From Chamaea fasciata (Eukaryota; Chordata; Aves; Passeriformes; Sylviidae), in assembly GCA_029207755.1 (NCBI GenBank), contig JARCOQ010000003.1, positions 86,261,994 to 86,325,993 on the forward strand: DNA of 64,000 bases, read 5' to 3'. Shown piece after piece: positions 13,669 to 25,900 of the stretch; positions within the stretch are counted from its first letter, which is position 1; the number at the start of each line of letters is the position of its first letter. The notes beneath the pieces are model-generated. The model searched no databases, was not told where the DNA came from, and saw nothing but the letters and a program-made list of their open reading frames with translations. The translations under genes were made by a program, and so were the position numbers.

Positions 13669-13779
13669 TTAGCTCCCTTGCTTAAAGAATGGTGGTGGGT
13701 TTGATCCCCATATGGGCCATTCACTGAAGAGTTTGATCATTGTGAGTCTCTTCCAACTCAGAATATTCTGTGATTCAGT
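13669..13779 (+). mobile_element. TguSINE1-like tRNA-derived SINE with CR1 tail
   Basis: The 5' half resembles a tRNA-Ile gene. 'TTAGCTCCCTTGCTTAAAG' at 13669-13687 fits the A box (usual TTAGCTCAGTTGGTTAGAG). 'GGTTTGATCCCC' near 13698-13709 fits the B box, and 'TATGGGCCA' follows as the acceptor-stem 3' side. The anticodon arm is mostly deleted, so it is not a functional tRNA. The 3' half (13720-13779) has 'TTCCAACTCAGAATATTCTG' and matches the 3' end of CR1-X LINEs, the partner whose reverse transcriptase would have mobilised it. This composition is that of TguSINE1, described in the zebra finch. The copy is truncated or decayed. The name is from memory. Confidence 0.8.
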
Positions 13780-14629
13780 GAAAACAGTTTAAAAGACAAT
13801 ATTTTAAGTGCTGAGTGGAGATAGATGTAGTTTGTTTTATTTTTCTGAAAAGAAACAAAACTGGAAAAAGTAGTTCTAATTACTTTTAGAGTATGACTAC
13901 AGAAGGTGTGACATCCAGCTCTAGAAAGGCTCTCATACATATGCTTAATACTAAGCATGTTATTTCTCAGATTCTCAAAATTAGACTCTTGTTAAAAGTC
14001 ATTGTGGCTCAAGCTCTGCTGAATTATCAGGAAATTATTAGCAATATATCTGTTGGCTCTATATATGCCAATATATCCAATTGCATTCAGTGCAAGCAGA
14101 TATGCTTGGTATTGCTATATATGTAAAATGGTATTTTTCAATTCAAAATGCAAATAGTAAGTCATGACTGTAAGGCAGAAAACTGTAAAACTTCTGGTGA
14201 ATTTATAAAGTAATGTGCTATCATTTTACATACTTAGGTGACAAAAATGCATACATTTATCACATTAAAAGTGCTTACTGAGAGAAAAAAAAAGCCTACA
14301 GCATTTTTATTTTGGAAACTGTTTACCTTATATTATCCTATTTGCTATTTCCTTACTACAGTAACAAACATCCATGACAAATCCATGACATTTCTGGAAA
14401 GAAAAAGGAAAAAATATAAAATCATTAAAAAACACTGTCTACTCCTTTTCGTTCTAGCAATTTGCTTTTTAGCTAGAGGTATATTAAAACCTCATGGAAA
14501 TTGTTTACTTTTAAGAAAAAATCAGGGCTTAATGTCCCCAAATGGTTAGGAATATCCTTTAATGGTTTAGGAATGGTACTCCCAATTTATTTCTTCCACT
14601 GGGATATTCCAAATTACACTGCTGATGAC
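13780..14629. other. Gene-free AT-rich stretch
   Basis: No gene or assignable repeat. The 103-codon frame at 14238-14549 is lysine- and leucine-rich from AT-rich DNA and matches nothing I know. Confidence 0.55.
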
Positions 14630-15060
14630 TCACTCATCACCCATCCCACCCTGCTTCTTCCTCCCCCTCCACCACTAGCCAGAGAGGAGAATTGGAGGCA
14701 CAAAAGGCAAAGATCGTGGGTCGAGATCAGAACAATTTCCTGGAAACATCAATAAGACAAGAAAATGAACAATAAAAACAATATTAACAACAAAAAATAT
14801 TTTAAAAAGAGGGAATTATTCTCATGAAAAAATGCTCACTGCAGAGCCCAAGACAATGAACAATGGGCAAGAGGTTCCCCACCCCACCATGCTCTGTTTC
14901 ACCAGAAAGTGTTGCTGTCCTTCCTTCCCAGAAGTGAGAGTCCCTTCTCCCTCCCCCATGCCAGCAATAATGTAATGTGGTATCAAATAACACAATATCT
15001 TGGCCATGTCCTCTCCTGCTGTTCTGGGACCAGGACACTTAACACCAGTAATTAGGTGGC
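14630..15060 (-). mobile_element. Degraded ERVL-like LTR, minus strand
   Basis: Reverse-oriented fragment of an avian ERVL-like long terminal repeat. Diagnostic pieces on the plus strand are 'GGCAAAGATCGTGGGTCGAGAT' spread over 14707-14728 (the complement of the U5/R part), then an AAT/AAC-rich stretch (14750-14800), and a C-rich U3-like part with 'CTTGGCCATGTCCTCTCCTG' at 15000-15019. These follow the order of the family but with much decay. No terminal TG/CA or target duplication could be fixed, so both limits are approximate. No internal retroviral genes are seen beside it. Confidence 0.6.
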
Positions 15061-15807
15061 ATGATAAATCAGAAGTATTTCTACTGGAATCCCTGCAATT
15101 CCTCTGTACTGTGGAAGTGATGGGAAAGCAATATTATCCCTATAGAGAGCACAGAACCACCACCAAGAAAACAGTGCAGAAATTCCTAATGGATGAGACA
15201 TGGCAAGAGCATGTCTTGGCAAATTTCAGTTATAGGGCTTGTGTACAACTTGTTCATATGTCTGGAGGTAATTCTTTGTATACAGGTGACTTCTAATCAA
15301 AGACAATATGAAACATAAATCAAGTAGCTTTTGATTTTCTGTTCTTCTATTCAGTACAAAATTAAGATGTTCATATGTCTTCTATTTTTATGTTTTTTAA
15401 TATACTTGGTTAGAGGCTTTATTCAATCCTGTATCACTAGAACATGCACATACCAAGAGCACTGGGGATATTTATAGAAACTGGAGTGAATTCATCCAGA
15501 ATGGGAAAATGTAGAGCTGATGCAAATACTCCTGCTGAATGAGAAGACAGAGGGAAAAATCCGTGGAAGAGCATCTCACAGCTTGGTGATTAATAGTTAA
15601 AACAGGAGAACAAGGCAGTTTCCATTGCGGCGGTCTGTCAGAAAGTTAAAGAAAAATAGTTGCACAATGTTCCTTTTGTGCTTCCCACTGGGGGGAATGA
15701 ATGCTATTCCGTTTTATGATTGTGACTGTTCATTGAAAAAAAAAAAAAAAGTTACATACAGGAATACTTATAGAAATTAACTTTAAAATTTTCATCTGGT
15801 AAATATC
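15061..15807. other. Gene-free stretch
   Basis: No gene recognised. A poly-A run of 15 lies at about 15736-15750. The 98-codon frame starting at 15000 overlaps the LTR relic and shows no domain. Confidence 0.55.
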
Positions 15808-16636
15808 CTTGAGGGATGGTTGATAACATCAAAGGATTGTGCTGCCAGTAAAAGGAACCTGAATAGGCTGTATAAATGGACTGATAGGAACATTATGGAG
15901 TTCAGCAGGTGAGAGTGCTGAGTTCTGCACCTGGGGAGAAATAACCCTGTGCACCAGGATAGGCTGGTGACTCACTGTCTAGAAAGCAACCTTTAAAAAA
16001 AGAAACCTGGTGGTCCTCATGGACAGCAGATTAAATATAAGCCAGCAACCTTGTAGAATCGTGAGCTGCTTTAGGAAGAGCACTGCCAGCACTTCAAGAG
16101 AGATGATATTTCCCTACTGAGTCAACCCTGGTGAGACATGTCTGTCAGGACCAAGTCTTGACTGGAGTACTGGAGAGATGCAGATGTACTGGAGCAAGTC
16201 CAGCAAAAATGATAAAATGGTTAGAACACTTCGCTTACGAAGAAAGATTGACGGAACCGAGACTGTTTAAGCTCAAGCAGAGAATGCTTGTGGAGCATCT
16301 TATCAGTGTATCAATACCTGATGGAGTCAGTAGAGGAAATAAGGCCAGACTTTTCCCAGTGGTTCCTCGTGAAAGAACAAAAAGCAATAACAGAAATATA
16401 GGAAATGCCATTTAAACATTAGAAGAAAACTCTGTTTGATGAGGATGGTTAAATACCAGCATAAGTTGTCTGGAGAGGATATGTGCATGTATTCTTTGAA
16501 CTATTCAAAACCCAGCAGGACATGTCCTTAGCCACCTGCTGTAGATGGCCCAGTTTGCATAGGGAGTTAGACTACTTGACCTCCAGAGGCTGCTTCTGAC
16601 CCCAACTGATCTGTCATTCTGTTATTCTGTGGACAG
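15808..16636 (+). mobile_element. CR1 LINE, 5'-truncated, plus strand
   Basis: Plus-strand CR1 beginning inside ORF2, downstream of the RT core. 'GAGTTCTGCACCTGGGG' (15920-15936) and 'CTGGTGGTCCTCATGGACAGC' (16007-16027 region) are conserved landmarks of this part. The coding part runs to about 16400, then a 3' UTR with 'GGAGTTAGACTACTTGACCTCC' across 16562-16583, ending in TCTGTCATTCTGTTATTCTGTGG. A 94-codon frame at 16131-16415 is a remnant of ORF2. The copy has many stops and is an old insertion. Confidence 0.88.
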
Positions 16637-16738
16637 GTAACAAGGCCTGAAGTGTTACTGAAACAACTTGGCCCATGAAAATTACAGTTTTACAGGATGT
16701 AAAACAGCAGTTGGAGCTGAAAAGTGATTACACAGATT

Positions 16739-16858
16739 AAAAAAAAAAAAAAAAAAACAAAAAAAAACCACACACACAAAAAAAAACAACAACCCACAAA
16801 CAAAAAAACACAAAACAAAACAAAAAAACCAACCTAAATCAAAATCCAAAAAACCCTT
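16739..16858. repeat. A/C low-complexity tract
   Basis: About 120 bases with no G and almost no T on the plus strand: runs of A, then CACACACA, CAACAACCC and CAAAACAAAACAAAAAAACC. The minus strand gives a phenylalanine/cysteine-rich spurious frame (16682-16942). Confidence 0.92.
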
Positions 16859-18220
16859 GCAAGTGTGAGTTTTACAAATTACCATCTCTACAAACAAATA
16901 ATATATTTCAGTTTTAAATAACCTCCATCTTGCATATTCCAACCATGAAGAGATTAAATGTTGTTAGTAAACATTATTGTTTTGAGAATTTGGTGTTATT
17001 GGTTTGGAGAATTTCTTAATCAACTAAAAGTGTGCTAATAATTTTCTACTACTTTGAAGACAAATATTCATAAGAAGTCACAGCTTCTGATATCTGTTGT
17101 CCCACTCTTGCTTTGGTTTCTTTCCTGACTCCTATAGTGCCTATTGAATGGTGGTAAAGCTGGAATTTAAGTTCAAATAGCTAGGCTGGCAACCTGTATC
17201 ACTATCACCTGTTCCTGACACACTGAGAGATGAAAATTATTTATATAGATTTATAACGCAACAGAAAATACAACTACCACAGAAAGTGTGCCATGGCTTT
17301 TCTATACTTCACCCACCTGCTCAGTAAGTGGGAGATAATGCTTTAAGAATTTGATGAATGGAAAACAGGTTCTATTTTAGTCAGACAGTGCTTTTGGGCA
17401 CCAAATCTATATCATTCCCAACTGTACACCGTCTGGATGATGGATAATACCAAGCTACTGGGCACATTTTATTACCCCAGTGTTACAAAATAGTGATGAG
17501 AGAATTAGGAAAACGCCCAGAGATTCAACTTAGAGATGTTCCTTTGAGGACTACCCATGCACAAGGAAACAAAGTTGCTGCTTCACATTGCTAACTTTAT
17601 TATTTCACAGGTATCAACAGATTTATCCCAGATGTTGTTCTGATGTCAGCATGGCTGCCATGTCTATTCTCTGCCGTCTCTCTTGAGGTACATTGATACA
17701 GGATTCTATAATTTATATATAGTTATGAAGACAGTACAAGGGCTGCTTTTGAACCCACTGATGTATGTCAGAGTTAAAATGAATAATCTTCATAAATTCA
17801 GTTAGTAAAAGGCTTTAAAATATAAATCTACTCTCTTTTATCTACCATCTCTGTCTATTTTAATGGGGGGGAGGGGGCTGTTTTTTATTTTGAAGACTAT
17901 GAGACAATCAAATCCACTGTACTTAAACATATTAAGGTAAAATATTTCCCAGAAAGAAAATTACATTGCAGAGCGAAACTATGAATCTCTGTCTAAGTGC
18001 CAGGAATATTAGGCATGGTATAACAACAAGGAAGTGTTATAAAGCTATTTCATACTTTTCATTGAGTAGTTAAAATTTCCAAATTAAGCTGAAACCTTTT
18101 GACACAATGTACAAGAATGTGTCAAAAGAGACATTGTTTAACACATGCACAAAAAAAAAAAAACCCTTCTTTCAAAAGAAAACTTAAGTTTCAATGAGAT
18201 AGAGAAGAGGAAGATGCTGA
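16859..18220. other. Gene-free AT-rich stretch
   Basis: No gene or assignable repeat. Short G-rich patch at about 17865-17878 and a poly-A run of about 13 near 18151-18163. Confidence 0.6.
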
Positions 18221-19903
18221 ATCATAGAATCATAGAATCTTTAAGATAGGAAAACACCTCCACAGTCACTGAGCAAACATCACACCACCAACTAAATCAT
18301 AGCACTTAGTGGTCATTTCTTGTACACTTCCAACACTTCCCTGGGCAGCCTATTCCAATACTTAACCATCCTTTCAGTGAAAAAATTCTTGCTACTGACA
18401 AACCTGAACCTCCCCTGGTGCAGCTTGTTCCCTCTTGTCCTGTTGCTGGTTGCCAGAGAGAAGCTGACCTCCACCTTGCTACGAAGTCCTTTCAGGTAGT
18501 TATAAACAGTGATGAAGTCTGCCCTGAGTATCCTTTTCTCTAGGCTAAACATCCCATCTCCCTCAGCTGCTCCTCATAGGACTTGTTCTTCAGACTCTTC
18601 ACCAGCTTTGCTGTCCTCCTCTGGACTCATTCCAGCTTCTCAATGTCCTTCTTGCAGTGAGGGGCGCAGAACCAGATAGAGCACTTGAGGTGTGACCTCA
18701 CCAATGGCAAATACAGACGGAAAATCTCTGTCCTGGTCCTTCTGGCCACACTGTTGCTGGTATAGGACAGGATGCCATTGGCCTTCTTGGCCACCTGGGC
18801 ACACACTGGCCCATATTCAGCTGGCTGTCAACCAACACCCCCAATGCTTTTTCCACTGAGCCCTTTTCTAGTCACTTTATCCCCCACTTGTAGTGCTGCC
18901 TGGGATTGTTGTGATTTAAGTGCAGGACCTGGCACTTGGCCTTGTTGAACCTTACACTACTGGCCTCCAGTTATCAATCCAGCCTGTCCAGATGCCTCTG
19001 TACAGCTTTCCTGCCCTCCGTCAGATCAACACAGCAGCACAACTTAGTGTTGTCTGTGACCTTACTGAGGGTGCACTTGATCCCCTCATCCAGATCATGA
19101 AAAAAGGTATTAAACAGGACTCGCTCCAATACTAAGCCCTGGGGAGCCTTAGTAGTGACCATCTATCAGCTGAATATGACTGTGTTCACCACCATTCTCT
19201 GGGCCTGGCCATCCAGCCAGTTTTTAACCCAGCAAAGAGTGCTCCTGTCCTAGCGGTGGGCTGCCAATATCTCCAGGAGAATGCTGTGGCAGACAGTGTC
19301 AAAGATTTTACTGAAGTGCAGGCAGACAACATCCACAGCCTTTCCTTCAGTCACTAGACAAGTCACTTAGTCATAAAAGATCAGGTCGGTCAAGAAGGAC
19401 CTGCCTTCCTAAACTGATGTGGCTGGGCCTGATACTCCAGTTGTCTTGCATGACAGCACTCAAGACAATCTGTTCCATAACCTTCCCTGGCACCAAGGTC
19501 AGGCTGACAGGGCTATAGTTCCCCACATTCTCTTTCTGATCCTTCTTGTGGATGGGCATCACACTGGCTGACCTCCAGTCATCTGGGATGTTTTTGACTA
19601 ACCAAGACTTCTGGTAAATGATGGAGAATGGCTTAATGAGCTCTCCTCCAGCTCCCTCAGTGCCCTTGGGTGAGTCTTATCCAGGCCTGCTGACCTGTGT
19701 GTGTCTAAGTGACTCAGGCCACTAGCTGCTTCCTCCTGGATTACAGGGGGTCTATTTGGCTCCCCATCCCTGTCTATCAGCTCAGGATCTGGTTCCCCTG
19801 AGGATAACCAGTCTTTCTGTTAAAGACTGAAGCAAAGAGGTCATGAAGTACTTCAACCTTTTCCTCATCCTTGATGAGAATATTCCCTCTCATAGACTCT
19901 CTT
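18221..19903 (-). mobile_element. CR1 LINE, longest copy, minus strand
   Basis: About 1.7 kb of CR1 in reverse orientation. The 3' octamer tail is at 18221-18240 (ATCATAGAATCATAGAATCT), then the 3' UTR, then ORF2. On the minus strand one reads the C-terminal part (18313-18552, including '[13 protein letters not shown]' and 'WNRLPREV') and, further upstream in the element, reverse-transcriptase sequence. The latter includes 'MMPIHKKD...' at 19562 leftwards, with a Y-S-P-V-S-L-T motif close to the usual Y-R-P-I-S-L-T. The RT catalytic box, usually F-A-D-D, reads V-T-D-N at 19049-19060. Frame is lost several times. The element is 5'-truncated within ORF2 and cannot move itself. Confidence 0.93.
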
Positions 19904-22900
19904 AACACTACACAGGGTATACAGCTGTAGGGAAAGGTACAGTACAACAATATTTTAATAGGCTACACTGAAGCACCCCCTTAGGTTTTAGAGAGAATAT
20001 CTATGTGAGAAATGTTTTCACATATCAGCTGGCTGTACATCACCACAATAAATTACTGAGAATGTGTGAAGTAATTTCTGTCTAATAAACATAATCAGAT
20101 AGGCTTTGAATATTAATTTCTTTACATTTGTTGTCTTTACATTTTTGTGTATCTGTTCCTTTGCAATCTGAGAAATGCCAATAGGCATTTGAATGGCTTT
20201 GCTTTCACTTGTTACAAGAATTCATCTCTACTCATCTATTCAAAGACAAAGCTGTGAGTAAACTTCATCTCTCACATATTCTGATATAAATAAAGAATAT
20301 AAATAGAAGTTAATACAAACGAAGTATCACTCCACATTCATACTTTGAATGCTATGCCATGATCTATCTGTCTTTGGAATTTATCACTTGAAGCACGCAG
20401 CAGATTCTATAGTACCTTTTGTTATAGATAACGTCTGATATATTTCTGCTGTTCTTTTAAGATCAACTTTATGAATCTGTGTCACCCCCTTAAAGTTTAA
20501 AAAATATGTCTAAACAAATTCTCTTTCTGAGAGGTTTGTTGCCCAAAATATTTAGCTGTGTCATTTTTGCTTCTTAAAAGTAAGCAAAATATATTTATGT
20601 AAGTATGGAATTTCTAAAACCCAATGAACTTTTCTCACTGAAAAGAAGGTCACCAATAATTAAAAAAAAAAATAAAAAAAGTAAAAGGTATTGGTTGGAT
20701 GCAAGATAAATTAGTAAAAAAAATGGGTAAAATGTTATGCATGATCTGACAAGGTATAGAAGAGGAAGAGTTGAATTCTCAATATTCTTCCTTCAGAGGC
20801 TGAACCTCATCTGTAGTCCCTTAATTTAGAAAAGTGTGAGGATTTACCAAGGTTCCTTAAAATGCTAACAATGACAACCTTCCACCTTCCTGCTTCCAAA
20901 GAACTATCAAAACAAATCACCTGTATTTGATGAGAACAGGAAAGGCCAATGTGCAATGTTTAGGGTTTGCCTCTCTCCTTCTGATTACAAATGTGTAAAG
21001 AGCTGAGCCTTAATAGGCTTGATTTTAGACAGGAAAAAATATCTAACAAACACAAAATAACTTTATGTCATTTAACTATTAAAAGTGCAAGATATTTGGA
21101 AGTCTGCTTACTTATATTTACTTGGATTTTCAATGGACAGAAAAGTAAATACTGCCTATTCTGCCAGTTGTCACCTCATGTTCAACATCCAAAAAGATAG
21201 TTTTTTTCTGTAGGGTTCAAGACTTTCTCAGTGACTAGCATTGTTAGTGTATATTATGTTATATGAATAAGATGTAAAAATCCATAAAAGGGTGAAAAAT
21301 AACCCAAAACTCACCTCAGGCATACAGTCTTACAGAAAAAATAGATCTCACTGTTTCAAAAAAATATTTCACTTCACAATATTGTGACTGCACTTTTATC
21401 CTATGGATTGATACCTTGAGATTCCTGGCTCCATGTCTTAAAATGTGGCTAATATCTAGCATTCTACTGAACAGTCTGCAGAGTACTTGATCCGGGTTTC
21501 TTCTAGAGTCTGTGCGCTCTTCCCCAAAATGTGATTGCTATTCTGTATAGTGGTTTACCTCACAAATGTAGAAATAGACTAATGTTCACAAGAGTAGCAT
21601 TTCTGTATTATGAAGACATATATGTTGCATCCTCTATGCTGAAAGATTAGAGCACACAGAGAGAAGGTTGGCAAGATTACGTCTGTAATGAGTGTTGTTA
21701 ACTGTCCCACTACCATACAATATTTTCATTGCATAAGAAACTCATTAAATCATTCTAAAAGTCTTCTTTTTGTAAATGAAAATACATGCTTTTCAAACAG
21801 TCAGAAACCCAGGAGTGACCCAAGAAACCAAGTTATTTTACTTATGTAGAACATGCTTAAAGTAAAATAAGCTCTATTAAATACTGTAAGTCAATACCAC
21901 ATTAGTATGGGGCTTTCTGTCAGCAAACTTAAAATGCTGATATCCACCTAAATAGTACTGTTTATTTTATGTGAGTTATGTGACAGACAAATTGGTGACA
22001 GATATGTAACTGCTTAGATTATGCATACTTTGACTAAGTACAGATACATACGCCACATCCTTCCTTTGAAAAATAGAAAGCTCATCTTTCATTTTCAATA
22101 TGCTGTTTTGAATGTATGCATCAAAGCTAAACAAATTGCTGGTAAAGTTTAGAGCTCAAATTATTTTGTATTTCTCTAATTATTAAAATCTCAGTTAATT
22201 GAGGAAAGGGAAAAATGTTTTCAGCAGTTTCCTTAGCCTATTCAGGAGATTAGTTTCAGAGAATGCTTGTTTTTTTTATCATGTGTAGAAAAGGAATTTC
22301 CCCTTCCCTTTTGCATTCTTCCTGTGCTTGCTACATTTATATTGTCATTTTAGATCTCTCTAATCATGTTTAGGTGCTGAAGATTATCCTAATCTTCCAG
22401 AGACTTCTCTGAAACAAGAGAGCGGACAGCTCCAGGTTTTCCTGGTCAGTATAAGCAGTTTTGCATGTCAGTTTAACGAGACTGAATGATGAGGCACTTC
22501 TTCCTGTTGGAGACCATATGGCTGTTGTTCTACTTGTAGATTAAACAGTGCCTGAAATACTCTCGGGTGCTGAAACTCATCTCTGCAGCTAAACTGCTAA
22601 GGAAGTCTCATGTTTTCAATCTGTGTAAACTAGAGGTCTCAAAAATGATTTCTGGATGAAGTTTGGGAGCTACAAGACTCTATGGAGAATTTCCGATACA
22701 TTTAGCATGCAGCCATGCTCTTCTGGAGGCTAAAACATTTTACTAACATAGATATAGGCTGCTTTTTGCCAGTTGCACTCAGTGCCTTGGGACACAGCAA
22801 GGAACATATAAGTTACTACTGTAAAGGTAGTCTGTGGCCCACTTGAGGAAAAGAGGTTTTAGTTTGGGAGCTCTTGTACTTTAAGATTTGAAAAAAATAG

Positions 22901-25900
22901 ATTATGAGAAAACTAATCTCCAGAGACAGAGGTTAGAAAAAGGCAAGTGAGAAGAAATAGTCTGTATGTAGAGCTGAACAGTGTGAGTTGAGATGGGTTG
23001 GTGGAAAATTGGCTTCAAGGACTGAAGTTCATATAAATAAGGTGTGATTCAGAATTAAATCTGCTCAAGCCCTTTTGTGTATCTGCAGTATATGGAGCCT
23101 TTCAGGACTTCAATTTTGTTCACTTCCTCAGTATTTCTAGGTGTTGAGTGTGCTAGAAACTTTCAAATAATATTGCAAAGGGTAAGATTCAATTTGAGAG
23201 AGTCCAAGTCAGTGCAGATTCTCTGATGCCAAAACACTGGTCAATGCGCAATTCAGCCATCAGCTACTAGGGATGAGGTCTGAGCCCCTGATTTAGATAT
23301 CTTCATGTTAGTGGACTGAGGTTCAGACAGATGTAAAGGCTGCGAGAAACAACTGGATTTGGAGTAAAAAACTGCTGTGCATAATAGGGTTAGAAGTTCA
23401 CGCAAGTTGTAGATAGTGCCTTGAAGCATGACTGATTTCACAGATGGTTCAGGGGGATTATGAGTGATGGCAGAATTTCACAGATAATTTAATAGATTAT
23501 TAAGGACATTTTAAAGAGGAGAATTTGATAAGACCAGAATTATCTATTAACAAAACTGCAAAAGGAGAATATTACCTAGGTAGTCACAACAGATATACAA
23601 AAGTCACTTACTCCTGGTACCAAAACTGAGACCAATGGCAAACAAGTAACTAGAAGTAGCTTCTATATTTAGGAAAAGATGAGGGCAGAGAAAGGCAGAT
23701 ATAAAAGTGGGCAGGAGAAAGAATGGGAGGTGGGCTAGGGTTATAAATGGCTAGTCAGGTATAACCAGGCTGCTTGTCTCACCTATCTGATTACTGCAGT
23801 CTGTCCTGTTACAATCAGTTGAAGGAAGTTTCCCAATCTGATTTCCCAGATAAAGAATATGAAAGTAGACTTATCAAAGTTTATGACTGTAAGTAGCTCT
23901 GTTTCCTTCTTTATATCACTTTTGGAAAATGCAAAATTTTAAAAGAAGATATTTAGTTTTTTCAGCCTATAATCTCTAAAATATATCAGGAGTTCAAATC
24001 CTCTCTGCTTTTTTTTTGTCTTCTTAGAAGTTCTTATGAGCTTCAGAGTAGTAAATTTAAAGTTTCATCTGCTTAAAGGAATAGTTGGAGTACTAAACAT
24101 TTTCTTGGAGTTTTTAATCTCCAAAATATATGGGCACCTGAAAACAAACAAACAAACAACTTACATTTTGACTTCCTGACTTTTTTTTTAACTTTGCAAT
24201 TCAAATTTTGCTCTTTTGCTGTTATGATACTGTTACTTCATTGGCTCACTAGTTGCCTAACTATGAAAGCCATGATCTTCTATTTTAAAAGTCAAATAGA
24301 AGTTAAGAAAATGCTTATATTTCTCTGTTATTCAATATGAAGAAGCTAAGAAAGAGCAAATCTAATTTTTTCCCTTCAGATATCACCTTCCTAAATACTC
24401 ATTTATTATGTTCAGATTCACATTGCAAAGAAATGTACACACTTCTTTTGTGAAACTAAACCAGATCTCTAAACCTTTAAAAATATACACATGACTAGTT
24501 TCTTCCACCAGTGACTGAAATAAGGATGATGAAAACATCTTTTGATTTTATGGTTGGAGGGTTCAGAGACCAAATGAACTAGGCATCATGTTTAGCAATA
24601 ACAGAAAGTAAGTATCAGTCCTAGTCAGCCTGATACAGTTTCTCACAATTGTTTAGTGAGGTTATTGCAGTGGCCTTGGTAGATCAATTCAGTTTAAGCA
24701 AGGCACTGATGTCTCTCAGGGGTCTGTCTCAGGAGCCTACACTTTCAGTCACTTAGCTCAGTCAACACAAAATGCCAGGAACACAGATATATTTCAGTGT
24801 ACCAGGTACTCACTGCATACAGGGATTTTAGAATATACAATCTTGTGCCATCAGGAGGTGCCTTGCAAACATGATGAATACAAAAGCTGGAGTGATGGGG
24901 ATACCTCCATTAGCAAAGGATGGCCTGAGTTCCTCCCTGTCCCCTCTCTACAAGCTACTGTGTGTTTTGCCTTGAATCAATGTCCTGACCTGATCTGCCT
25001 ACTGCATGGGAAAGAAAATCCTTTCTGGCGAAAAATGCATGTTCATCTTCAGAAGCAACAAACATCTTCCTGAAAGTGGCTCTTGGCTGCATACTAAATA
25101 AATCCTACCACTTCAAGAAGGGACCACTAAGGCCAGCTTAGGAGAGATATCAGCAGTGCTTCCATGAACTCCTGGTAGGTTGTTAAGATATCTCTGAGCA
25201 GAAGACCTTAGAAGAAAGGTAGTGAGAACTACAAACAAGTCCAAACATCTCATAAATCCACAGCGCAGAATTTGTCTCAAATTTCTTTTTCTATTTTTCC
25301 CTCACGGAACTTGAGAATTTATATTTTGTCCATTTATTGGGCAATTTCTTAATGTCACAAGTAACTACGTATTCATTTTTTCCCTCCATTAGTTTGATAA
25401 AGCTAGAAAACTAAATCCTTGCTTTAGAATCAATCTAACCATTTCTCATTTTCTATGTCAGCTAGGTTAGCTTAAAATCTGAAATTTTCTCTTGCTACAC
25501 GACTTATGGGGAAAGTACTGGAATCCTACGCATTTCAGGTTTCTCTCAGGAGACACCTGCTTGACAGTGCTTTTGTTGCTAATGGTAGAATTTAAATGTC
25601 TGACTGCTTTCTGCATGTCGCTTTGCTGATTGCACTTTGAAACCCTTTTATAAAGAGAAAGTACTTGCAAAAATGTGCTTCTCTTCCCTCCTCATACACA
25701 CATTCCTTGAAACATGCATAGTGCTGGGAAAGACATAAATATCTAGTACTGATGGGGGGAAATAAACAACTACAAAAGTATGGTTTTAGTTAAAAATGGC
25801 TACATAATAATTTAGAAGTGAATTTTGTATAGGGTTTGGGTTTTTTTCTATTGTCAAAAGGAGCTGACATATTGCATTTCAATCACACAAGCCCAATATT

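Noticed and set aside
13669..13719. Candidate functional tRNA gene
   Set aside because: Boxes A and B are recognisable, but the anticodon arm is missing and the sequence runs into a LINE tail; it is a SINE.
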